Shown: one piece after another, positions 50,252 through 62,286 of the stretch | How the letters are laid out: each line of letters begins with the position of its first letter | Numbering within the stretch: the stretch's first letter is position 1 | Assembly: GCA_963705635.1 (NCBI GenBank) | Contig: CAVPKH010000004.1 | Coordinates: 930,001 to 994,000 of the forward strand | From: VRUE01 sp963705635 | Lineage (GTDB): Bacteria > Actinomycetota > Thermoleophilia > Solirubrobacterales > 70-9 | Direction of reading: 5' to 3' | Length of the DNA: 64,000 nt | The notes under the pieces: model-generated | What the model saw: the letters and a program-made list of their open reading frames with translations, nothing else | Told to the model about the DNA's origin: nothing | Databases searched by the model: none | Program-made: the position numbers and the translations under genes

Positions 50252-53200
50252 TCAGGCGGCCTCTCGCCGTTCCGCCCCAGCGGGAATCCGGGAGCCGCCC
50301 GGCAGCAGTCGATCCAGCCAGCGCGGCATCCACCAGCACCACTTGCCGAGCCAGCCCATCACCGCCGGAATGACGATCAGCCTGACGATGAAGGCGTCGA
50401 TGAATACGCCGACCGCCTGCGCCACGCCGAAGTTGCGGATCGTCATGAAGCCCGAAACCGAGAAGGCGAGGAAGATCGTAGATCATGATGATCGCCGCCC
50501 CGGTGACGACATGGGCGGTGCGATCGAGCCCGTTGGAGACCGCCGCGCTGGTCGAGCCGGTGAGCAGGTACTCCTCGCGGATCCGGGCGAAGACGAAAAC
50601 CTCGTAGTCGATCGCGAGCGCGAACATGACCAGGATCGTTGCCGGGAGCACGGTCGTGTCGACGTAGCCGGGACCGCCGAGCAGTGAGCCGTTGAACAGC
50701 AGCGCCAACATCCCAAAGGTCGCGCTGACCGTGAGCAGGTTGATCAGCGCCGCGAGGAGCGGGATCGTCAGCGAGCGCAGCAGCGGAACGAGGATGAGCA
50801 GGCTGACCAGCGAAAGCACGATGCGCATCAGCGGCGTTTCGTCGCGCAGCGAGCGTGTCGATGTCGAGTCTTGCGGTCGCAACTCCGCCGACCAGCACCT
50901 CGGCGTCAATCTTCCGCCCAAGGTCTTCGGCCTCGACTTCGAGGCGCTCCATGGTCTCCCGAGCCTCGCTGCTGCTGGGTTCGTCGCGCGGGATGACCAG
51001 CATGCGCGCGTCCATGCCGCCGCGGTCGAGATTGAGCAGGAGATCCCAGCTGGGCCCGCGGCCCGGGGCGAACCCCGTCGAGGCTCGCCAAGACGAAGTA
51101 AGCGGAATGGAACAGGCCCGGGGACTGCTCCTGCAGTCTGTCCGATCTGACCGCCTCCATCCTCACCGCCCGCTGACCTTCCAGTGCGTCGCCGATGCGA
51201 TGCAGCGCCCGTGGCAACAGCTTGGATTTCTCGGCGCCTTCACCGAGGCCATCCGCGAGGCGGCCGGATCCGGTCTCGAGCAGGCCGAGCCCGCCGTCGA
51301 GGCGCTGCGCTCCGTCACTCAGCTGCTGCAGCGCCGGCGAGAGCTGCTGGCCGCCGCGGGCAAGCGCCGCGACTCCGTCCGACACCTGCGGCTGCCGTCC
51401 GCCAAGCGGCGGAGGCCGCGGTCGAGCCGGTTCGCACCCCGGGAGAGCTTCTTGATTCCCTCGCTTGCCTGGCGCCCGGTCTTTTCCTGGTCCTCGGCCA
51501 GGTAGAGGCCGACCCCGAACTCGCCTTCTGCCCTTTCCACTCCCGCGCCGACCCCCTTGAAGGGCGGCTCGGCTGGTTCCCCGGTTTTCGGGTCGGTGCC
51601 GGTAAGGCGCCGTTCTGCCTCTTCGACGGCGCCCAGCGCGGCGGCGTATTCCGGATCGGTCCGCCCCGTCGTCATCCGCTGCAGGGCCTGCCTGGCGGTG
51701 GCGAGCTGCACTTCGGTGATCCGAAGCGGTTCGTGCAGTTCCTCCAGCCGATCGTTCCCGGAGCGCATCGCGTTCTTGAAGAGCCGCGCGCTGCCCTGGA
51801 TTTCGCCGGTCTTTTCCCTCGCCTTCTCGAGCCCATTGGCAAGCAGGCCGGCGCCGGTGCTCGCTTTCGTCGTGCCCTCGGCCAGCTGACCGCTGCCCTC
51901 ATCGGCCCGGCCGAGGCCCTGCGCCAGCCGCTCGGAGCCGGTGCTCGTCTTCTGCAGGGCGTCGGCCAGAACCCCCGCTCCCGCGTTGGCGGCGCCGAGG
52001 CCGGCGTTGAGGCCCTGCGCCCCCTGCGCTGCTTTGCGCAGGCCACCGCTGCTGAGGGACGCCCCGTCGCCGATCCGGGAGATACCGGTTTCGAGCCGAT
52101 CCAGGCCACGTTCCTGGCCTTCCAGCTCCTCTTCGATCCCGGCCAGTTTCCTTGCCGCCTGGTCGACCTTGGTCAGACCCGCCATCGTCTCCACGCCGGG
52201 ATCGCGTTCGACTCGATGCTGAAAGGCCGCCATCGCGCGCAGGCGCGGCAGTGAGGTGACCGGCCGGCCGCGACCATCGACGACGATTTCCATCGGCGCG
52301 ACCCAGCCCGGGCCGAGCGGCGCGCTGAACCTCTTCCTGCTGGATGCGGCCGGAGTCACCGGGAGGGAGCAGAGCGATGGTTCGCCGCGCCGGAATCGAG
52401 CGTGAAGGCCCAGGCCGGCGAGAAAGACGAGGCCGAGCATGATCACCAGCGACCGCACCAGGGCGCTTGGAGAGACTCGCGGGACCAGCGCAGGGGCGCC
52501 ACCTGCGAGTCGCGGCGTTTTGGCAGCGACCAGCGCTCCAGCTTGCTTCCCAGCAGCTTCAGCAGCGCTGGGACGACGCAAATCGCGGACATCATGCTCA
52601 GCACGGTCACGGCCGTGACCGCGACCGCGACGGAGCGAACGAGGGGTCCCGGGAAGACCAGCGGGGCGATCAGCATCGCGAGCAAGAGAGCGCCCCCGGC
52701 CGGCACGATCGAGCGGATCGTCGCCTTCACCGTCGCCTGCACCGCCGCCTCCGGCGTCGCTGTGTTCTCGCTCCTCCCGGAACCGCGAGATCACCAGCAG
52801 CGAGTAGTCGACGCCAAGGGCCAGCCCCATCATTCCGGCGACGCTGGCCGCAATGCCGTCGAACTGGACGACGCCGAGCAGCAGACCCAGCACACCGTGC
52901 CCGGCGATGACGACGGCGCCGCCGATCACAAGCGGCATGATCGCCGCCAGCACCGACCTGAAGACGAACAGCAGGATCAGCAAGAGGACCGGGATGGCGA
53001 TCAGCTCTCCCAGCGAGGCCGCTTCCTCGCCCGCGCTGCGCAGCGAGTCGATGATCACCGGGAAGCCCGCGATGCTGACGTGAACCGGACCCCTGACGAC
53101 GCTCGTCGATCTGCCGCTGCACCGGCGGAAGCGTGTCCAGTACCGCCTCGTCTTCGCTGGTCCCGACGCGCACGAAGAGCGCGGCAACTCCCGGCGACGG

Positions 53201-53578
53201 GCTCAAGCCGTCAACCACGCCGCCGGCACCTTTGGCCCAGGGCGAGACGACCAGCGTGCGGGGCATCGCTTCAAGTCGTCTGACCAGCCGCGCCCCTGGC
53301 GCTCGACCGCCGCCCTGCGGACCGCGCAGCATGACGATCATCCCGTAATCGCTGCCGAACTCGCGCAGGGCGATTTCATGCGCCCGCTTGCTCGCCGTGC
53401 CGTCGATGTAGTACGGGTGAATGGTGAGCTCTTGTTCGAGATCGCGACCCTGAACTGCCAGCGCGAGGACGACGAGAATCCAGATGCCGACAGCCAGGCG
53501 CGAGCGCCTCACCGCGAAACCGGCAATCCGCTCGGCCACGGTGGAACCAGGCGATCTCACCGAACGGTTGCGGCTCAT
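50252..53578 (-). CDS. MMPL/RND-family transporter with a coiled-coil periplasmic insert (several frameshifts)
   Basis: About 1,100 residues in two MMPL halves. The first has MVMLRGP-type periplasmic sequence, then GMMGLALGVDYSLLVISRFREE (the family DYS motif). The second has TILVMFALAIDYEVFVFARIREE and ends MGWLGKWCWWMPRWLDRLLP. Between them is a long heptad region (GLRKAAQGAQGLNAGLG…GSERLAQGLGRADEGSGQ) like YhgE/Pip proteins. Such pumps export lipids or polyketides. The ATG overlaps the stop of the exported-protein gene (ATGA). It converges on the ArsR gene, with one base between stops. Confidence 0.8.
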
Positions 53579-56221
53579 CCCGAGTCGGCCGGTGAAAGCG
53601 TTCGCCGCGCTGCGGCGTGCGCGCGTGCCCGCGAAGGCCCCGTGCAGCGTGCCCTCACCCCGCCGATCGCGGGATGAGATGTGAGCCGTGCTCCGTCTTG
53701 ACCCTCGAGTTCGATCGTGGGCACGAACGGCCGCGGGCGGCCATGCGAGCAGGGGCCGCGGGCGAGCGAAAAGATCGGAGTCTTGCTGCCGCCCAGCTGC
53801 ATCGTGAATTCCGACAGCGGCATGTCTGGCAAACCGGAGAGCTTTGTGACGAAATGTCCGTCGCGAGCTGAGGTCTGGCCCTTGAAGTTCATCTGCACGC
53901 CGAGGGCAGTGAGGCTGGCCCACATGTCGGGGGGGCCGTTGCCACTGGGCTGCGCGATGTAGAGCGAGCCACTGAGCGGCTTGCTGAGCAGCGAGCTGCG
54001 GGCGCGGGCGCTGCCAACTCGAGAACCGCTCGGGCAGGTGCCATCGATCGCATCCGGCCGTGAGCAGATCTCCTTGACGCCGGCAACGGCAAACTTCAAG
54101 CCGGGAGGCAAGGACATCTCCATTCCCCGCAGGCTCGTGTCCCCCGCTCGCGGCCGCAGGGTCACGCGCAGGCCGGGGCTGCCGCGTTTGTGCAGCTCGC
54201 CCCGTCCCAGGAACGCCATCTCGATACGGGGCTTGAAGCCCAGCTTGTTGCAGCCGTACAGCTTGAGCGGGCTGCTCACCGTTACCTTCGCGCCGCTTTG
54301 CGATTCGAGCGCCGCATCGGTGCTCTTCGGCGAGCACGAGGTCGGGTTACGGACAAATCCCGATTTGTCCATGCCCAGCTCCATGCTCTGCAGGCGAACC
54401 GGCACACCTTCGACCTGGTCGGGCAAGGGGTCGGTGGAGACGGTGAACCTGCCGCTGCGCCCGTCCAGCTCCGCCGTGCCCCGCATCGCGATCGCACCGA
54501 GATCGAAGGGACCGATGACGCCGTGAAGTTCCATCAGGATGCCGAACGGCGCTCGGCGATAGGAGTCGGTGATGTAGACGTTCCCCCGCAAAACGGCGGG
54601 GCTGGGGCCGGAGCCGATCGCCGCGACCACGCTGCCGATCTTGCTTTCGAGCGGACATGCGTCGGCGGTCGCCGCCGCCGCCGAGCAGACTTTGACCGCG
54701 CCCAATTTTGCGCTCATGCCCGCCGGCAACGTTGCCGAGAACCTCCTCGGCAGCTGTTCACCGTCCCGGCGCGACAGCGTCGTCGAGAAGGCGGTGAGGC
54801 GGCCCGCTTTCGCGTTGAGCTTCGGGTCGTCAACTGAGGCGCAAAGGGGGCTGGGCCAGTGCACTGCCCCGCTGCCGTCGTGACGAATACGGACGAGGTC
54901 GACTGGACCGCGGGCCCGCCTCCGCTCGGTTCGAATCTGGCCGAGGTGATGGTCGGTCCGCATGCCAACGGCGATGCCAGCAGCGCCCGCGGGCCGCTGT
55001 CGAAGCTGAGGCTGATGCGTCGCAGCGGAACCTGGGGCAGGCCGTTCACCACCGTGGAGAGGCGACCCGTTGCCGGATCCATGTGCAGCGTGCTGACGAA
55101 CTTGAGCACGAGCCCGGGCCCGGGAGCGACCACGAAGGTCCGGAACCTCTGCCCTGGGTGTTCTTCGCCGAGGTAGATCGCCCCGGCCAGGGGCTTGCCC
55201 AGAGCGGGCGAGGCAAATTCAGCCGTGCCCACCTTTGACGACTGCGGGCAATGCGCTTCGGCGTTGCTCTTCAGGTCCAGCTGGGCGTCGGTGCAGGCCA
55301 CCAGCCCGTCGACCCCGCCGGGTGACACGCCGATCCCACTGGGCAATTCGACCGTGACGTTTTCGATCTCCGCGGCGGCGCGTTCGCTGCCTTCGGCTTC
55401 TTCGGGCACGTTGAGGTCCATCTGCAGGCCGGTCGGGGAATCGGCGACCGGATTGCTGAGCTGCATCTCCAGCTGGGGAGCGAAGCTCAAGCTCTGCGCA
55501 TCCCGTCAGGGGCGCACCGGTGTCGCGCTGGCGCTCAGCCACGGGGCTCCTTCTTCCCACGAGCGGGTGCGAAAGGTGAAGCTCACCGGCCCACAACGCG
55601 ATGGCGGCGGTGAGCAGGGGCCGGCGCGGTACGTCCGTGCCGTCCTGGTGGTCTGCCGGCACGCCCCAGAGTTCGAAGTGGCCTTCGGCCGTCGGTTCTG
55701 TTCGGGCAGGTCGCTTGCTTTGAACGTGATGCCGAAATCGTCGGGACGCAGTTCCGTCTTCAACGGGACGCCGGGGACCGGCTTCGAGCCAAAGGCAGAG
55801 GAACTGGTCCGGTCCTGGCTCCAGCTGGAAGAGCGGCAGTTTCGCTTTGAAGCCACCCGTCTGCACGGCTTCGAAGATGCCCACCTGGGAGTCCGGCGGG
55901 CATTCTTCTTTGTTTTCGAAGACCTGCCTTGGACAGCTCGGGACCGCGGCGGGATTTCCGCCGATGCCAGGCGGCAGGTCGAAGACGAGATCCCTCGCCG
56001 TGGTGCCTTCGGGTTGCAGGGCGAAATTGATCCGGAGACGATCGGGGTGGGAGCCAGCGCGGTTCTCGGGGTTGCCTTCGGCATCGAGCATGTCGACCGT
56101 GAAGCTGCCGGGCACGATGCCGAATTCGGCGCCGAGTGCGCTGGAGGCGGGGACGGCGAGCGGAGAAAAACCCGACAAGGGCCAGCAGCAATGCCAGTGC
56201 CCTGCGTCCGTGTTGAGCCAC
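53575..56221 (-). CDS. Large exported modular protein, paralogue of 28797-32006 (several frameshifts)
   Basis: About 880 residues after correction. GTG at 56221 with AGGGGAAGG upstream gives the signal peptide VAQHGRRALALLLALVGF…VPASSALGA (one extra T in a T-run). Modules match the paralogue: CPxxSxVG (ECPPDSQVGIF, HCPQSSKVGTA), PSGSRVGSARARSSLL…LSGSLYIA, and YGCNKLGFKPRIEMAF against the paralogue's NCAALGFKPKLAFRL. The stop is coupled to the MMPL transporter, which may export it or its ligand. Function unknown. Confidence 0.65.
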
Positions 56222-56385
56222 ACCTTCCCCTGACCGTGGTCTCGGGATCTTGTTTGCCTCCAACCCGAGACCGGCCGCTCCAGGCTACGAAGCCAAGCCT
56301 GGCCAGCAAGCGTTATTGCCAAAGATGTGAATAAGGCCGCTGCGGCTCGCTAGAGCGGAAAGCCACGCTCGACCGAGTCCAGGGC

Positions 56386-57031
56386 CTAGTCGGCGCCGGC
56401 GTCGCGCAGCTGCTCGACGCCGTAGCTGCCGGTGGCGACTCCGACGACCGCGATGCCGGCGCCGTGAGCCGGCGATGACGTCGCGGGGGGTGTCGCCGAC
56501 GGCGATGCAGGCGCCATCGGCGAGGGTGCCGCCGGAGACGAGCTCGCCCCGGCGCAGGGCGGCCTTGGTCACCTCGGTGCGATCGGCGGAGTCGGAGCCG
56601 TAGCCGCCGAAGCCGAAGAAGCGATTGAGGTGGGCGCGGGCGAGCTTGATGTGGGCGGCGGCCTCGATGTTGCCGGTGACGAGGCCGAGCAGGATGCCGT
56701 CCTCGATCAGCCGCGGCAGCAGCTCCTCGACTCCCGGCATCACCCGGTAGCCGTCGGACTCGGCGACGGCGTCGGGCAGGTGCTTGAGGTAGCAGCCGAT
56801 CGCTTTCGAGCGCTCTTCCTGGCTGCCCTCGCGGCCGATCACCTCGCGGAAGACGATCGCGGCGATCTCGGGGTCGGTCATGCCGGCGTCGGTGTGCTCG
56901 GCGATGTCGGCCTCGACGCCGTGCAGCTCCTCGAAGGCGCGCTGCCAGGCGATGCCGCCGGCGCCGCCGGTGACCAGAAGCGTCCCGTCGATGTCGAAGA
57001 GAACGGCGCGGATCGCGCCCGCCTCACTCAC
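56386..57031 (-). CDS. HAD-superfamily phosphatase, phosphoglycolate-phosphatase-like (one frameshift)
   Basis: 214 residues after removing one extra G near 56468. Motif I is VLFDIDGTLLVTGG, motif II LGLVTGN, motif III K in HIKLARAHLN context and motif IV VGDTPRDVIAAHG. A helical cap lies between motifs I and II. The GTG start overlaps the cydB stop (GTGA). It is a small-molecule phosphatase; the substrate is inferred only by family. Confidence 0.8.
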
Positions 57032-58047
57032 CGAGCAGCTCCTTCTGGCGAGAGCCAGTAGAGCAGGCCGAGGGCAGGCAGGACGAGGATCGCGGCGACG
57101 ATGAAGACGACGATCACGGTCGAGAGGGTGTCCGGCGGCGCCGCCGACTGGGCGATCTTCAGCGAGGTCGGGACCAGGTAGGGGAACTGGGCGACGCCCC
57201 AGCCCCAGATCACGGCGATCACGGCGCCGGCGGCGAGCGGGCGCAGGAGGCGGGGTGAAGCGGCGGCGGGGCGGCGGGCGGCCGAGAGCGAGGATGGCGA
57301 GGACGCCGAGGCCGCAGAGCGCCGAGAGGATCACCAGCGGCAGGCCCTCGTCGGTGAGGCGGTCGAAGATGTAGCGGGCTTCGGCGTGGAGCTCGACCAG
57401 GCCGAAGGCGGCGGCGATGCCGGCGACGGCCGCGGCGGCGAGGGCGCGGCGGGCGAAGTAGCGCTGCAGCTCCTCGTCGCCGGCGCGGCGGGCGTCGCCG
57501 ATCAGGAAGACGGCGGCCAGGTAGGCGCCGCTGGCGACGAACATCGCCCCGGTCAGCAGCGGCAGCGGCTCCAGCCAGCTGGAGAAGGGCGCGCCATTGC
57601 CGTCGCCCGGCACGTTGCCGGAGGCGATCGCGCCGACCACGGCGCCCATGAAGAACGGGCGTCAGCAGCGAGGAGATCGGCGAAGGTGGCGCCGGCGGCG
57701 CGGCGGCCGGCGAGGCCCTCGATCGACTTGCGGAAGGCGAAGCCCGAGCCGCGCAGGACGATGCCGACCGCGGCCAGGGCGATCGGCACGTAGAGGGTCG
57801 TCATCACGGCGCTGAAGGCGGGCGGGAAGGCGGTCCAGAGGACGACGAGGATGAAGATCAACCAGACGTGGTTGGCCTCCCAGACCGGAGTCAGCGAGCG
57901 CTGGATCAGCGCCCGCGGCCGCTCGCCCCGCTCGGCCCCACCGGCGACGAGGTCCCAGAAACCCCCACCGAAGTCAGCCCCGCCAAAGAGCGCATAGAAG
58001 GTCGCCCCGACCCAAAGGATCACAGCGCAAAGATCAGCCCGCGTCAC
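57028..58047 (-). CDS. cydB: Cytochrome bd oxidase subunit II (three frameshifts)
   Basis: About 338 residues after removing three extra bases (near 57683, 57661 and 57272). The N-terminus VTRADLCAVILWVGATFYALFGGADFGGGFWDL is diagnostic, followed by PVWEANHVWLIFILVVLWTAFP and FAISSLLTPFFMGAVVGAIASGNVP. The chosen GTG matches the family start; ATGs at 58086 and 58107 are in frame alternatives. It partners CydA in a proton-motive quinol oxidase. Confidence 0.88.
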
Positions 58048-58097
58048 TCGCAACCCCCCCGCCGACGGGACTAAAACCGAAGCCATATAGGCGCATT

Positions 58098-59498
58098 TCA
58101 GGCCCATCGGCCGCTCTTGCTTCCGGTCGGCGGGGCGTAGGGGGTGCCCTCGGGGTCTGCGGCGCCCTCGCGCCAGCGGCGCGACATGGCGCGCAGGACT
58201 CATGATCGCGATCGTGCCGATCGCGGCGTAGAGCAGCAGCACGAGGGCGAAGCTGAACCAGATCCCGTCCGCCTCGGTCACCGCTTCGGAGGTGCGCATG
58301 TAGCCCTGGACGATCCAGGGCTGGCGGCCGACCTCGGTGACGATCCAGCCGCACCAGAGCGCCAGCACCGCGCCGGCGCCGGAGATCGCCGACCGCGCGC
58401 AGGAACCAAGGCGTCTTGGGGATGTCCCGCCGCCGCCACCAGACGAAGGCGAGCCAGGCGCCGAGGCGCGAGCAGGGCGGTGCCGATCCCGACCATCGCG
58501 TCGAAGGAGAGGTGCAGCAGCGTGTTGGCCGGCGGCCGCTGGTCCGGCGGGATGTCCTGCAGCCCGATCACCTTGGTGTCGGCGCTGAAGCCGACCAGGA
58601 ACGAGTCGAGGTCGGGGATCGGGATCGCGCCCTTGACCCCGCTCGAGGTGCAGATGCCGCCGACGTACTCGGTCTGGTGGGTGCCGGTCTTCTGGATGCA
58701 CTCCATGCCGGCGAACTTGGCCGGCTGGTGGTCGGCGACGGCGCGGGCCGCGGTGTCGCCGACGAAGAGCTGGATCGGGGTGACGATGCAGGCGATCGTC
58801 AGCGGGATCAGCAGGCCGAGCCGGTGGAGGCGGTCGCGCCGGCCCTTCAGCATCCCGACCGCGTAGATCGAGGCGACGAGGAAGCCGACCACCATGTAGG
58901 CGGCGAGGATCATGTGCGGCACCTCGTAGCCGGTCGCCGGGTTGATCAGGACCTTGAGCGGGTCGGTGTCGACGACCTTGCCGGCGGCGTCGAGGGTGAA
59001 GCCCTGCGGCTGGTTCATCCAGGAGTTGGCGGCGACGACGGCGAAGGCGCCGCCGATGCCGGTGATCACCATCGGCACCCCGGACCAGAAATGCGCCCAG
59101 CCGCTGAGCCGCTTCCAGCCGTAGATGTAGATCGCGAGGAAGATCGCCTCGAGGAAGAAGAAGATGCCCTCGATCGCGAAGGCGATGCCGAAGGCGGCGC
59201 CGAAGCGGTCCATGAAGTGCGGCCAGAGCAGGCCGAACTCGAAGCTGAGCACGGTGCCGGTGACGGCGCCGACGGCGAAGGTGACCGCCATCGCCTTCGA
59301 CCAGCGCCGGGCCAGCTCCATCGCGTCGTCGTCGCCGCGCTTGAGGCCGATGTAGTTGGCGACGAGGATCGTCGCCGGCAGGGCGACACCGAGGCAGGAG
59401 AGGACGATGTGGAAGCCGAGCGTGAAGGCCATCTGCTCGCGCGCGGCGAGCAGATTCGACGCCGACGCTGCCAACGGGAGCGCGTCGAGCGAGGGCAT
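58098..59498 (-). CDS. cydA: Cytochrome bd oxidase subunit I (three frameshifts)
   Basis: About 465 residues after removing extra bases near 58465, 58400 and 58202. REQMAFTLGFHIVLSCLGVALP carries the N-terminal haem-ligand histidine. Other family regions are LLWPHFMDRFGAAFGIAFAIEGIFFFLEAIF, GWAHFWSG and the C-terminal WCGWIVTEVGRQPWIVQGYMRT. The Q-loop is the short type. It oxidises quinol and reduces O2 at high affinity. The start lies 11 nt after the pgi stop. Confidence 0.9.
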
Positions 59499-59509
59499 GT
59501 GCGGCGAGC

Positions 59510-61154
59510 CTACTCCCCGCGGCGGGCGCTGCGGTAACGGCGGATCAGCGCGTTGGTCGAGCTGTCGTGGCGGAGCTTCGGCTCCGCGTCGGCCTCGAGC
59601 TCGGGGATGATCGCCACCGCCAGCGCCTTGCCCAGCTCGACCCCCCACTGGTCGAAGGAGTCGATCCCCCAGATCGCTCCCTGGGTGAAGACGCTGTGCT
59701 CGTAGAGGGCGACGAGGGTGCCGAGCGTGTGCGGGTCGAGGCGCTCGGCGAGGATCGTGTTGGAGGGGCGGTTGCCCTCCATCACCCGGTGCGGGACGAC
59801 GTTCTCCGGCGTGCCCTCGGCGCGCACCTGCTCGGGCGTCTTGCCGAAGGCGAGCGCCTCGCTCTGGGCGAAGACGTTCGACATCAGCAGGTCGTGGTGG
59901 CGGCCGAGCGGGTTGTTGGAGTGGAAGAAGCCGATGAAGTCGCAGGGGATCAGCCGCGTGCCCTGGTGGATCAGCTGGTAGAAGGAGTGCTGGCCGTTGG
60001 TCCCCGGCTCGCCCCAGAAGATCGCCCCGGTGTCGTAGTCGACGTGGGCTCCATCCAAGGTGACGTGCTTGCCGTTGGACTCCATCGTCAGCTGCTGCAG
60101 GTAGGCGGGGAAGCGGTGCAGGTACTGGTCGTAGGGGAAGACGCCGCAGGTCTGGGCGCCGAAGAAATCGCCGTACCAGACGCTGAGCAGCCCCATCAGC
60201 GCCGGCAGGTTCTCGGCCAGCGGCGCCTCGCGGAAGTGCTCGTCCATCGCGTGGAAGCCGGCCAGCATCTCCTCGAAGCGGGCCGGGCCGATCGCCAGCA
60301 TGGTCGAGAGGCCGATCGCCGAGTCCATCGAGTAGCGGCCCCCCACCCACTCCCAGAAGCCGAACATGTTGTCGGTGTCGATGCCGAACTTCGGCGACCT
60401 CCTCGGCGTTGGTCGAGACGGCGACGAAGTGCTTGGCGACCGCGGCCTCGTCGCCGCCGAGGCCGGCCAGCGACCACTCGCGCGCGCGTGCGCGCGTTGG
60501 TCATCGTCTCCAGCGTGGTGAAGGTCTTCGAGGAGATGACGAAGAGCGTCTCCTCGGGGTCGAGGTCGCGGGTCGCCTCGGCGAAGTCGGTGCCGTCGAC
60601 GTTGGAGACGAAGCGGAAGGTCATCTCGCGGCGCGAGTAGTGGCGCAGCGCCTCGTAGGCCATCACCGGGCCGAGGTCGGAGCCGCCGATGCCGACGTTG
60701 ACGACGTTGCGGATCGGCTTGCCGGTGTGGCCGGTCCACTCGCCGGAGCGGACGCGCTCGGCGAAGGCGGCCATGCGGTCGAGCGTCTCGTGCACCTCCT
60801 TGACCACGTCGACGCCGTCGACGATCAGCGAGCGCTCGCGCGGCATCCGCAGCGCCACGTGCAAGCACGGCGCGGTCCTCGGAGACGTTGATGTGCTCGC
60901 CGGCGAACATCGCTTCGCGGCGCTCCTCGACGCCGCACTCCTTGGCCAGCTGGCCGAGCAGCATCACCGTCTCGTCGCTGATCCGGTTCTTGGAGAAGTC
61001 GAGGTGGAGGCCGGCGCCGTCGGCGACGAGGCGCTCGCCGCGCTCGCGGGTCGGCGGCGAAGAGGTCGCGCAGGTGCGTGCCCTCGATCTCCTCGTAGTG
61101 CTGCTGCAGCGCCTGCCAGGCGGGCCGCTGGCGCAGCGCCGGGCTGTCGCTCAC
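59510..61154 (-). CDS. pgi: Glucose-6-phosphate isomerase (four frameshifts)
   Basis: About 546 residues after removing extra bases near 61059, 60864, 60487 and 60398. NVVNVGIGGSDLGPVMAYEAL, VISSKTFTTLETMTNA and FWEWVGGRYSMDSAIGLS are the sugar-isomerase signatures. The C-terminus has SNNPLGRHHDLLMSN, where the catalytic His/Lys region lies. The GTG start overlaps the tal stop (GTGA). It interconverts glucose-6-P and fructose-6-P. Confidence 0.93.
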
Positions 61155-62252
61155 GCGCGCGCCCCGGCCTGCGACTCGATCGTCTTCAGCATCTCGTCCC
61201 ACGACTTGGCGAAGGCCTCCTTGCCCTCCTCCTGCAGACCGCTTGGCAAGCGCGTCGACGTCGATGCCCGCGTCGCCGAATTCCGCCAGCACCCGATCGC
61301 AGTCGCCGCCGTCGGCGGGAATCAGCTCGCCAACCTCGCCGTGATCGGCAAAGGCGTGCAGGGTCGGCTCGGGCATCGTGTTGACCGTGAAGGGCGAGGC
61401 GAAGCCCTCGATGTAGAGGGTGTCGGAGGCGTCGGGGTCCTTGGTGCCGGTGCTGGCCCAGAGCAGGCGCTGGGGCCGGGCGCCCTCGTTCATCAGCCGC
61501 TGCGCCCGCGGCGAGTCGAGCAGCTCGCGGTAGGCGCGGTAGGCCTGGAAGCCGATCGCCAGGCCGAGCCGGTTGTGCAGCTCGTCGGGCACTTCGCCGG
61601 CGACGGCGACGTCCCAGCGGCTCATGAAGATCGAGGCGACCGAGGCGACGTCGGCGCTGCGCCCGGCCTCTATCCGCCGTTCGATCCCCTTCATGTAGGC
61701 GTCGGCCGCGGCGAGGTACTGCTCCGCGTCGAAGAGCAGCGTGACGTTGATCGGGATGCCGGCGAAGATCGACTCCTCGATCGCCGTGAGGCCGGCCTCG
61801 GTGCCCGGGATCTTGATGAAGAGGTTGTCGCGCTCCGCCTTGGCGTGCAGGGCGACGGCCTCCTCGATCGTCGCTCCGGCGTCGTCGGCGATCAGCGGTG
61901 AGACCTCGAGCGAGCAGTAGCCGTCGACGCCGTCGGTGCGCTCGTGGACGCCCCTGAAGAGGTTGGTGGCGTCGCGCAGGTCGGCGAGCGCCAGCTCGAA
62001 GAAGATCCGCTCGGTGGGGGTCGCGCCGATTCCCTCCTCGGTTATGGCGCTGGCGCTGAGCTCGGCGATCTGCTCGTCGTAGGCGTCGCCGCCGGAGATC
62101 GCCTTGTCGAAGATCGTCGGGTTCGAGGTCAGGCCGGTGACCGAGAGCTCCTCGATGTAGCCCTGCAGGGTGCCGTCGGCCAGCATCGTGCGGGTGATGT
62201 TGTCGAGCCAGAGGCTCTGGCCCAGCTCGTGCAGTTTCGCGGTGGCCTTCAC
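61151..62252 (-). CDS. tal: Transaldolase (one frameshift)
   Basis: 366 residues after removing one extra base near 61243. AAAGGAGA lies 5 nt before the GTG start. LWLDNITRTMLADGTLQGYIEE, GLTSNPTIFDKAI and the Schiff-base lysine segment NLFIKIPGTEAGLTAIEE are all present, then MSRWDVAVAGEVPDEL. In the corrected frame the protein ends ESQAGARA at a TGA that overlaps the pgi GTG, so it is not a Tal-Pgi fusion. It transfers dihydroxyacetone units in the pentose-phosphate pathway. Confidence 0.93.
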
Positions 62253-62286
62253 GGCTCTCCTTTCGTAGTCCTTCTCGGTCTTTTGG

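Noticed and set aside
61100..62252. Possible in-frame transaldolase-glucose-6-phosphate isomerase fusion
   Set aside because: The uncorrected frame reads from tal into pgi, but after the single-base correction near 61243 the tal frame ends at a TGA overlapping the pgi GTG, so they are two genes.
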